DNA of 60,841 nt, taken from positions 1 to 60,841 of the forward strand of contig JAZSDT010000083.1 in the NCBI GenBank assembly GCA_045531285.1, in the 5' to 3' direction. How positions within the stretch are numbered: the stretch's first letter is position 1; every line of letters begins with the position of its first letter. A program made the translations under genes and the position numbers. Under the pieces are notes generated by a model. The model was not told the DNA's origin. It did not search any database and was given only the letters and a program-made list of their open reading frames with translations. Of the stretch, positions 17,320 through 24,722 are shown piece after piece. This stretch comes from RGIG6353 sp045531285. Lineage in GTDB: Bacteria; Bacillota; Clostridia; Oscillospirales; SIG627.

Positions 17320-18597
17320 ATGAACAGAAAAATAACAGTAGATTCACTTATAATAGGAGCGGCGCTTTTTGCCTCCTTCTTCGGTGCAGGGAATATGATA
17401 TTTCCTCCGTATCTGGGTCTTGAATCGGGCACGGATTGGTTTTGGGGATTTTTAGGCTTCTATATAGCCGACGTAGGACTTGCTATAACGGCAATTGCGG
17501 CGTTGGCAAGCAGAGGCTCGTTCAACAAAATTCTTGAGCCAATAGGAAAAACACCCCGTACTTTGCTAACTCTTGCCGTAGTTCTGTGTCTCGGTCCGCT
17601 AATCAGTATTCCGCGTACCTGTGCAACTACCTTTGAACTGAGCATACTTCCGTTATTCAAGGATGCACAGCTATACGTATTCAGCCCTGTGTTTTTTACA
17701 GTCACACTCCTTTTGTCCCTTAACGAAGCAAAAATCGTGGACGTTGTTGGAAAGGTGCTTACCCCATTGCTTGTGGCAGGGCTGTTATTTTTGATAATAA
17801 AGGGAATTCTTTTTCCGATATCCACCGACGTTGACGTTGTAAAAACGCCGTCTCCCGTTGCTTCGGGAATAAGCGCAGGATATCAGTCCATGGACGTGCT
17901 GGGTGCCGCAATACTTGACTCTCTCATTATCGGCAGTGCCGTCAAGCGCGGATATACTCAAAAAAAAGAAATACAACAGGTTGTGCTCGGTGCAGGTGCC
18001 GTTTCGGGAATAGGGCTTTTTGTCATATATCTCGGGCTGACGTACCTGGGTGCTACAGCCTCGACGGTCTTTAATATGCACACGTCACGCACACAGCTTC
18101 TCACAGGAATCGTCAATTTCATAATGCCGGGAAAATGGGGGCTTATTATTTTCGGAACAGTGGCAGGACTTGCCTGTCTCACCACTTCGGTGGCGCTCAC
18201 GGGTGCGGCGGCAAAATACTTTGAAAATATGTCACGCGGTAAAATCAGCTACAGGCTGTCAGCTGTTGTCATATCCATTGTGTCCTGCCTTTTGTCAATG
18301 CTTGGAGTGGAAAGAATTGTCGCCGTTGCCTCTCCTGTTCTTACGGTCATATATCCGCCGATACTGGTAATGATACTGCTCAGCTTTCTTCACAGATATC
18401 TCACGCCGCTATCCTACCGTCTGGCAGTCATCGCCTCAACGGCATACGGTATGGCAGAGGTGTTTTCCGATACAGCCGCACATAGCTTGCTTGGGTATCT
18501 TCCTCTTTCAAGCGTTGGGCTCGGATGGATACTTCCCTGTGCCCTGTTAGCGTTTACAGGCAGCAAATATGGACTTTTTAACGAAAAGAAAAAATAA
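17320..18597 (+). CDS. brnQ: Branched-chain amino acid carrier BrnQ (LIVCS family)
   Basis: A twelve-helix transporter of 425 residues coupling Ile, Leu or Val uptake to Na+ or H+. The N-terminal signature ALFASFFGAGNMIFPPYLG near residue 14 is characteristic, as are TFELSILPLF near 105 and the Gly-rich re-entrant segments. The ATG at 17320 has GAAGGGAAGGG upstream; an open frame extending 29 codons earlier runs through repeat C and is rejected. Its presence a few kilobases from the T-box branched-chain system suggests the cell can also import these amino acids, but no T-box precedes it. Confidence 0.92.
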   Translation: MNRKITVDSLIIGAALFASFFGAGNMIFPPYLGLESGTDWFWGFLGFYIADVGLAITAIAALASRGSFNKILEPIGKTPRTLLTLAVVLCLGPLISIPRTCATTFELSILPLFKDAQLYVFSPVFFTVTLLLSLNEAKIVDVVGKVLTPLLVAGLLFLIIKGILFPISTDVDVVKTPSPVASGISAGYQSMDVLGAAILDSLIIGSAVKRGYTQKKEIQQVVLGAGAVSGIGLFVIYLGLTYLGATASTVFNMHTSRTQLLTGIVNFIMPGKWGLIIFGTVAGLACLTTSVALTGAAAKYFENMSRGKISYRLSAVVISIVSCLLSMLGVERIVAVASPVLTVIYPPILVMILLSFLHRYLTPLSYRLAVIASTAYGMAEVFSDTAAHSLLGYLPLSSVGLGWILPCALLAFTGSKYGLFNEKKK

Positions 18598-18599
18598 GG

Positions 18600-18628
18600 T
18601 TTACATTTTTTAAAAAGTGCTCTATAAT
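18600..18628 (+). promoter_or_regulatory. Promoter of the large carbohydrate-active enzyme gene
   Basis: TTTACA (18600-18605), a 17-bp spacer and TATAAT (18623-18628) lie just after the brnQ stop. The resulting leader of about 150 nt contains repeat copy D. Confidence 0.65.
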
Positions 18629-18643
18629 GAACTTGTAATATAT

Positions 18644-18733
18644 ATGGTCAATGCTCGCCTATACCAAGCTTTGAGTATAAACCTACAACGTAAAACGGCG
18701 AGGTTGATTTACCACAATTTCGCGGCATATAAA
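18644..18733 (+). repeat. 106-bp repeat family, copy D (hairpin lost)
   Basis: CTCGCC at 18655, GGCGAG near 18697 and the GGTTGATTTA tail are conserved, but the GCGG hairpin at the left is replaced by unrelated sequence. It sits in the leader of the 18782 gene. Confidence 0.75.
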
Positions 18734-18781
18734 AAAGCTGTCTAAATATCTTGACAGTATCGAATAAAACGAGGTGACGTT

Positions 18782-21370
18782 ATGGCTATTAAAGAAACAA
18801 AAAGTGCAATTATTATTGAAAGCAAATTCGCAAGCATTACTATTTCAAAAACCGACTCAACCGTAACGAGCGTGAAATTTGAAAACAGAGAAATAATATC
18901 CGATGAACAGGTGCATTTCTTCTCGTTTTTTGACAATGACAAGACGGAATCCTTCCCGACGTCACTGAGTCTTAACGGTAACGTCATTACGGTGAAAGGT
19001 GAGCTTGGTGCCTTTGACGTAAAGGTTGAATGTGGGGATTGGTTTACCCTTGAAGTTATTTCTCCCCTTCCCGAGACAGTTTACAAGGTTTTTGTGGGAC
19101 ACGCTAAATACACCGAGCCTGTTGCAGTAAACGTTGCAATGACTATCGGCTCTATACCGAAATTCTACCCCGATGCAAAGAGCTGTGAAACACTGTGTCA
19201 CACAACGCGCCGTCTCAGCGACGTGGGGGCAAAGTGCGCTCTTCTCATTGCACCTCCGGAGCTTCACCGTGAGCTTCTCAAGGAGATATGTCTGCAAATA
19301 GACATAAAGAAGGGTATTGTCAATCCAAACGGCGGTGTATGGGCGCAGGAGAAAAAGATAAACTACAGCAACTATATGATAATCACCGACTGCCGCAGAG
19401 AAAATATTGCAAAATTCATCGACAATTATGAGAAAATAGGCATCGACCAAATCGACATACACAGAGGTCAGCTTTCCTTCCGTCAGGGCGATATGAAGTA
19501 TATGCAGTACGAGGATGACGAGGAATTCAAAAAGTACGTTCAACAGCCCCTCAAAGAGAGAGGAATGAGCATATCTCTCCATACATATTCCTTCTACGTG
19601 GACTATTACTGTGACACCATTCTTTCAGACCCCGAATGCCAAAAAGACCTGCGTGTTATGCACACCTTTACTCTTTCCGAGGATATTGACGAAAATACAA
19701 TGCTTATCAAGACCGACGAGCCAAGCGACGTTGTAAAGGTGGAGCACCTGTTCTTTACCAAGCACTCTCCATATCTCCTTATCGACAACGAGCTTATGTA
19801 TTTTAACAATACCAAGGAAGGCTTTAAGATAGCAAAGAGAGGAGACTGCGGTACAAAGGCAGTTTCTCACAAGAAGGGTGCTGTTGTAAAGCACATTGAG
19901 GGTTACTACTACGGACTTGCTCCCCAGCTTGGTTCTGAGCTGTTCTTCAAGATTGCCAGATACACAGCAGAGCGCTACAACAAGGGCGGCTTTGAAATGA
20001 TATACCTGGATGCCCTTGACGGCGTGTGGAAGAACATCGACGAGCGCGAGGAGTACGTTTACTACGGTGCGGCATTTATCCGTGAGGTTCTTGCAAACTG
20101 TAAAGTGCCTCCAATTATAGAGTTTTCGTTCATGGAGCCTGCTTTTTGGGCAGGCAGAGGTAGACTCGGTGCATGGGACAGCTGCGGAGTGGACTACAAA
20201 GCCTTCAATAAGGCACACGAAAAGAGTAACCGTCAGTTCCTTGACCGTTACGCAGCCTGCACACTTGGATGGTACAATTATTATTCGGATGCGGGAAACA
20301 ACACGGTAACACGCTATCAGCACCGTGACGATATGGACCATATGGGCACAGTTGCTCTTGTGAACAATTTCAGCACGGCATTCCAATCAAGAACAGCCAT
20401 GGATATGGACAGAGTAGCGGCAATGAGACGAAATCTCGCCATCTACAAAAAATACGACGATTTGAGAAAGAGCGGATACTTCTCATCGGAATATCTTGCA
20501 AAAATAAATACCGACAGCTGTGAATACGCACTTGTTGAGGAAAAGGGCAAATATTGGTTTCAGGAAAGAAACTATTGCTCGAAACGTATTCGTGACATGG
20601 CAAACGAGGATATGAATACAGCAGTATTCACAAACCCATTTTCAAAGCAAAAGCCTTTTGTGAGAATTGAAATTGCTATGGGCGCAGACAAGAACGAGGG
20701 CTTCTTCCTGTTGCCCGGCAATGAAAAAACAGGTAAGGAATTGACCGAATGCAACGTTGAATTCAAGGACCCCATCGACCTTTCCGAGTACGCGGGAAAA
20801 TACGTTAGGGTGAAGGGCAACGGCAAAAAAGGCGTAGTTTGTATCAGAATATGGGGCAGAGCAAGCGGAGAAGGCGGCGTGGCAAAATACATAATCGACA
20901 CCGACTTTACAGGCTGGCGTGAATTCCTTATGGTAGAGGACAACAGTACCGAGAGAAAAGAGCTTCATCTCAATGACAAGGAGCATTTCCGTCAGATCTA
21001 TGCAAATGCCTACGTTGCAAAAGAAACAAGAAGCGTGGGAATTCAGCTTGAGGGCGATACCGAGGGGGTTGTGATGTCCGACGTATACGCAGTACCTGCA
21101 GTGTACGACGTTATCAAGAACCCAACCGTCGAGATAAACGGACAAACGTTGACGTTTGAGTGCGAGGTACCAAGCTCCGAGTTCATAGAGTTTGACGGTG
21201 AAAAGGCTGTAGTTATCGACCGTCACGGCAACGAAAAGCCCGTATGGTTCAGCGGTGAGCTAACCATACCAAAGGGTAATTTCAAGGCAAAGCTGACAGG
21301 ACGTTCACTGAACAGACTTGTTCCCGGCGCATATCTCACCTTTGGCTTTAAAGGCAAAACAATAAAGTAA
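18782..21370 (+). CDS. Large putative carbohydrate-active enzyme, family not identified
   Basis: An 862-residue protein without signal peptide, so probably cytoplasmic. I cannot assign a family. Residues about 1-160 look like a beta-rich domain. About 200-560 resemble a TIM-barrel hydrolase: GIDQIDIHRGQLSF near 220, EMIYLDALDGVW near 408 with paired acidic residues, IIEFSFMEPAFWAGRGR near 443 and an aromatic-rich GWYNYYSDAG near 498. A C-terminal segment (about 640-860) looks like one or two beta-sandwich modules. SD GAGGTGA precedes the ATG. Neighbours (GH4, GH127-type, AraC) support polysaccharide breakdown. Candidate acidic catalytic residues lie in YLDALDG and IEFS. Confidence 0.6.
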   Translation: MAIKETKSAIIIESKFASITISKTDSTVTSVKFENREIISDEQVHFFSFFDNDKTESFPTSLSLNGNVITVKGELGAFDVKVECGDWFTLEVISPLPETVYKVFVGHAKYTEPVAVNVAMTIGSIPKFYPDAKSCETLCHTTRRLSDVGAKCALLIAPPELHRELLKEICLQIDIKKGIVNPNGGVWAQEKKINYSNYMIITDCRRENIAKFIDNYEKIGIDQIDIHRGQLSFRQGDMKYMQYEDDEEFKKYVQQPLKERGMSISLHTYSFYVDYYCDTILSDPECQKDLRVMHTFTLSEDIDENTMLIKTDEPSDVVKVEHLFFTKHSPYLLIDNELMYFNNTKEGFKIAKRGDCGTKAVSHKKGAVVKHIEGYYYGLAPQLGSELFFKIARYTAERYNKGGFEMIYLDALDGVWKNIDEREEYVYYGAAFIREVLANCKVPPIIEFSFMEPAFWAGRGRLGAWDSCGVDYKAFNKAHEKSNRQFLDRYAACTLGWYNYYSDAGNNTVTRYQHRDDMDHMGTVALVNNFSTAFQSRTAMDMDRVAAMRRNLAIYKKYDDLRKSGYFSSEYLAKINTDSCEYALVEEKGKYWFQERNYCSKRIRDMANEDMNTAVFTNPFSKQKPFVRIEIAMGADKNEGFFLLPGNEKTGKELTECNVEFKDPIDLSEYAGKYVRVKGNGKKGVVCIRIWGRASGEGGVAKYIIDTDFTGWREFLMVEDNSTERKELHLNDKEHFRQIYANAYVAKETRSVGIQLEGDTEGVVMSDVYAVPAVYDVIKNPTVEINGQTLTFECEVPSSEFIEFDGEKAVVIDRHGNEKPVWFSGELTIPKGNFKAKLTGRSLNRLVPGAYLTFGFKGKTIK

Positions 21371-21376
21371 GCAAAT

Positions 21377-21413
21377 AGGCTGTTTAAAACTCAAAAGAGT
21401 TTTAAACAGCCTT
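21377..21413. terminator. Terminator, GCTGTTTAAA type
   Basis: GGCTGTTTAAAACTC and GAGTTTTAAACAGCC pair around AAAA, between the converging 18782 gene and the AraC gene. It is related to the hairpins at 13640 and 50791. Confidence 0.88.
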
Positions 21414-21426
21414 TATCTTTATGTGA

Positions 21427-22299
21427 CTACGGCCTCGCCGTTTTGCATTTTTTTCGGTACTCCCCAGGTGACGTCTTGTATATTCGCATAAAGCATCTGT
21501 AGAAGGTGGAATTGTCATCAAAACCACATTGAGTATATATTTCGGGAATTGTCAGGTCTGTTGAAGCAAGCAGAGATACGGCGGCTTGTATCTGCATTCT
21601 GGTAATATAGCTTTTAGGGCTCTCCCCTGTTGCACAGGTAAATATTTTTCTGAAATAGGACTCACTCATATAGCAAGACTCTGCCATAAGTCTTGTCAAG
21701 GGACGCACTCCGTTTTTCAGCGAAGCCGAAACGTAATTAAGCGCAGGAAGAATGCTCTTGTTCTTTTTATAGTCTACGCTCACACTGTCGTTTTCTCTCT
21801 TATCAAAAGCAAGTCTTTCAAGAAGTTCGGCTGTCTTAAGTACGAGTAAGTCAGCAAGTCTTGTACTTTCGGAGGCTTCCCTAAGAAAAAGCTCGGCAAT
21901 CTCACTTATATTTCTGTGTACAGCTTCATCCTTTGAAAAAACACGGCAGGTATCAAGCTTTTGTGAAAGCTCTATAAAGTATGCACGGTCCAGGCTTACT
22001 CGCAGAGATGACATTGCCGAAACGTCAATGCTGATGAACATCCACAGTGCGTTATCCTTAAGAGCTATATCGTAATGGGGGCAAAAAGGCGGAATGAGCT
22101 GTACGTCGCCTGCGCAATACGGTATCTCTCCCCTGTCCGTATAGCAAATGCCCTCACCCTCCAGACACACGCCAAGCTCCAGTACCTCGTGATAATGGAG
22201 AAATTTCAGCTCTTGCCTCGGCATAGAATACATTGATACCGAATAAAATCCGTTATCAAATCCGCCTACGCCCTCATACAAAACGTTTATATTTTTCAT
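21427..22299 (-). CDS. AraC family transcriptional regulator
   Basis: A 290-residue regulator. The N-terminal cupin-like domain carries LKFLHYHEVLELGVCLEG near 30 and CAGDVQLIPPFCPHYD near 60. The HTH pair is MAESCYMSESYFRKIF near 208 and IPEIYTQCGFDDNSTFYRCF near 253, ending MRIYKTSPGEYRK. The ATG at 22299 has GAGGTGG upstream; the GTG three codons earlier overlaps that SD. It is divergent from the GH127-type gene, its likely target, and convergent with the 18782 gene. The intergenic region carries a 14-mer shared with the other divergent AraC gap. Confidence 0.9.
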   Translation of the reverse strand: MKNINVLYEGVGGFDNGFYSVSMYSMPRQELKFLHYHEVLELGVCLEGEGICYTDRGEIPYCAGDVQLIPPFCPHYDIALKDNALWMFISIDVSAMSSLRVSLDRAYFIELSQKLDTCRVFSKDEAVHRNISEIAELFLREASESTRLADLLVLKTAELLERLAFDKRENDSVSVDYKKNKSILPALNYVSASLKNGVRPLTRLMAESCYMSESYFRKIFTCATGESPKSYITRMQIQAAVSLLASTDLTIPEIYTQCGFDDNSTFYRCFMRIYKTSPGEYRKKCKTARP

Positions 22300-22442
22300 T
22301 CCTACCACCTCTGTAACATACTATACTGTCTTGTAACAAAAAAATCAAGATAAAAAATCAAAAATGCAATATTTTCATCCTTTATGCAATAGACATACGG
22401 TGATATTTTTGATATCATTAAACTTAAAGGAGATGATTTTAA

Positions 22443-24314
22443 ATGGTAAAAAACGTTATAAAAGACATAGAAAACTCACGTATATTCACAAAAGACGAAC
22501 AGCTTTCAATGAAGCTAGAGGGTTCGTTTGAAAAGGCTGTCCGTTTCATCGAGCGTAATCAAATATGCGATGTTGGACTGTGGCAGAAATTTGTAGAGCT
22601 GTTTCGCTGGCACGAGGACGGCTGCGGAGATGCATGGGTCAGCTGGAGAAGTGAATACTGGGGCAAGATGATGCGCAGTGCGGCAATGGTGGTAAAGTAT
22701 ACCAACGATGACGGCATGTACAAAATATTGGAAAACAGCGTAAGAGACCTTTTGACCACTGCCGACAAACACGGCAGAATTTCGGGTTACTCTGTAGAGC
22801 AGGAATTCACACACTGGGATATCTGGGGCAGAAAGTACGTAATGCTCGGTATGTTCTACTTTATGGAGATATGCCGTGACGAAAAGCTCAAAGATGAAAT
22901 GACCTATGCAATCAAGCGTCAGGCTGATTATATGATAGAGCGTATCGGACACGGTAAGCTCGACATAAGAGAGTGCAGTTCAAACTGGGAGGGACTCAAC
23001 TCCTGCTCGGTGTTGGAGCCCATTGTCAGACTGTACAAGCTGACGGGTGAGCAAAAATATTTTGAATTTGCCGAGTATATTATCTCTACAGGCTTTATAC
23101 AGTCTGCGAACATAATAGAGCTTGCATTTGAAGACAAGGTTTCACCTCACGAATATCCCGTCGTAAAGGCATACGAAATGATGTCCTGCTTCGAGGGACT
23201 TTTGCAGTTTTACTACGTTACGGGTATTGAAAAATACAAAACGGCTATTCTCAATTTCGGAAAACGCATTATCAACGGTGAGCTTAGTATAATCGGATGC
23301 AGCGGATGTACTCACGAGCTATTTGACCACACTGCCGTAAGACAGACTCAGACGGACTACGAGGGAGTTATTCAAGAGACCTGTGTAACGGTTACCTGGA
23401 TGAAATTTGCCGCAGCCGTTTTGGAGCTGTCAGGAGACGTAAGCTTTGCCGACTGTATAGAACAGTCCTTCTATAACGCATACGCGGGAAGCTTTAATAC
23501 ACAGAGAATTCCTTCCGTAAGATACCGCGTACCCGACAGGGAGCACATAGTACCTCAGGTACTTCCCTTCGACGCCTACTCACCTCTTGTATCAAACGTA
23601 AGAGGACGTGCTACAGGAGGCTTCAACTACTTCCCTGACGGTACCTTCTACGGATGCTGTGCTTGTATCGGTGGTGCGGGCGCCGGAGTTATTCCTCAGA
23701 TTGCCGTTATGAAAAGCCAAAACGGAATTGTGCTGAATTTCTACGAAAAGGGTATAATAGAAACTAGCGGAATAAAGCTTTGTGTGGATACCGATTATCC
23801 CTACGACGGAAAAATCACCATTGAACTTGAAACGGCTGCGAAAGCCTTTGATATAACTCTGAGAGTGCCTCAATGGTGCGACGGTGCAAGTATCACAGTA
23901 AACGGTCAGTCACAGCCCTGTCACAAGGGATACGTAACTCTTAGCCGTCAGTGGACCGACAAGGACGTCATAGTACTCAATCTGCCAATGGCAGTAAAGC
24001 GTGTTCTTCCTCCCAAAGAAGCTGTAAACTGTGATATCTTTGCAGGGTACACCTACGGACCGCTAGTGCTTGCTGCCGACAAGAGAATAACCGATCCCGA
24101 CGCAATACTGGACGTTGTGGAAGGCACGCAAAAGGCAGTATACTGTCCCGAAATAAGAGAGGCTGAGCTTTGCCTTGAGGTGACACTTGCAAACGGTGAA
24201 AAGGCTCGTCTCATCGACTACGCCTCAGCGGGCAAGACCTGGTCTGAAGAATCCCGTTGCGCTGCTTGGTTAAAAAGGCGGAGAGTCTCCGCAGACAATT
24301 CTCGCCTATCGTAA
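22443..24314 (+). CDS. GH127-type (DUF1680) beta-L-arabinofuranosidase-like enzyme
   Basis: A cytoplasmic (alpha/alpha)6-barrel glycosidase of 623 residues. In GH127 a Zn2+ site of one Glu and three Cys supports a Cys nucleophile. Here Glu312 and Cys314 lie in QETCVT, and Cys405-Cys406 lie in YGCCACIGG, matching that layout. A C-terminal beta-sandwich follows from about 430 (LRVPQWCDGASITVNG). AAGGAG precedes the ATG. The last dozen or so codons and the stop come from repeat copy E, so the native C-terminus may have been replaced. Regulation by the divergent AraC gene is likely. Confidence 0.88.
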   Translation: MVKNVIKDIENSRIFTKDEQLSMKLEGSFEKAVRFIERNQICDVGLWQKFVELFRWHEDGCGDAWVSWRSEYWGKMMRSAAMVVKYTNDDGMYKILENSVRDLLTTADKHGRISGYSVEQEFTHWDIWGRKYVMLGMFYFMEICRDEKLKDEMTYAIKRQADYMIERIGHGKLDIRECSSNWEGLNSCSVLEPIVRLYKLTGEQKYFEFAEYIISTGFIQSANIIELAFEDKVSPHEYPVVKAYEMMSCFEGLLQFYYVTGIEKYKTAILNFGKRIINGELSIIGCSGCTHELFDHTAVRQTQTDYEGVIQETCVTVTWMKFAAAVLELSGDVSFADCIEQSFYNAYAGSFNTQRIPSVRYRVPDREHIVPQVLPFDAYSPLVSNVRGRATGGFNYFPDGTFYGCCACIGGAGAGVIPQIAVMKSQNGIVLNFYEKGIIETSGIKLCVDTDYPYDGKITIELETAAKAFDITLRVPQWCDGASITVNGQSQPCHKGYVTLSRQWTDKDVIVLNLPMAVKRVLPPKEAVNCDIFAGYTYGPLVLAADKRITDPDAILDVVEGTQKAVYCPEIREAELCLEVTLANGEKARLIDYASAGKTWSEESRCAAWLKRRRVSADNSRLS

Positions 24315-24375
24315 CCTTTAAGTACGCCCACACAAGATAAGACGGCGAGGTTGGTTTAATGTGATTTTTCGGTAT
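24275..24375 (+). repeat. 106-bp repeat family, copy E overlapping a gene end
   Basis: The hairpin GCGGAG-AGT-CTCCGC (24278-24292) and the CTCGCC arm lie inside the GH127-type reading frame, whose TAA stop is the TAA of the conserved TATCGTAAC segment. GGCGAG follows near 24344. The copy ends about 20 bp before the Ile T-box promoter. Confidence 0.9.
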
Positions 24376-24394
24376 TAATTTTTTTAAAAAACTA

Positions 24395-24423
24395 TTGACA
24401 AAATCAAAAAACGATGCTATAGT
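24395..24423 (+). promoter_or_regulatory. Promoter of the Ile T-box unit
   Basis: TTGACA (24395-24400), a 17-bp spacer and TATAGT (24418-24423). Confidence 0.85.
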
Positions 24424-24439
24424 GTATTCATCGAAATAT

Positions 24440-24705
24440 TTAAAGGCTGTGACGAAGACGGTTTTGTCAGGCATTTTACAGAGAGTTGACGTTTGGTGCG
24501 AGTCAATATTTGACCTACAAGGTAACCTATCACTTCCGAGCCGGAATGCTGAACGTATTCAAGTAAGTGTTCCCGTGATTGCTGCGTAAATGCATAGGAA
24601 TTGTTTGATTCCAAGAGTGGCAGGTCTCCTGCAATTTGAGTGGTACCGCGGATGAGTTAATTTCACCCGTCTCAAAGAAAAAGCTTTGAGACGGGTTTAT
24701 TTTTT
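24440..24705 (+). promoter_or_regulatory. T-box leader, specifier ATC (Ile)
   Basis: A tRNA-sensing leader controlling the acyl-CoA synthetase at 24723. Core TGGTACCGCG is at 24641-24650 and the terminator arms at 24665-24677 and 24684-24696 are followed by a T run. Stem I contains AGAGAG and a GGTGCGA distal loop. GGCT and GAAG (24454-24457) pair with CTTC (24533-24536) and AGCC across a K-turn-like TGAC/CGA. Immediately 5' of CTTC is A24532, preceded by ATC (24529-24531), placing ATC in the specifier position. The leader is clear; the codon is a hand-fold. Confidence 0.9.
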
Positions 24706-24722
24706 ACAAGGAGGAACAGAAA

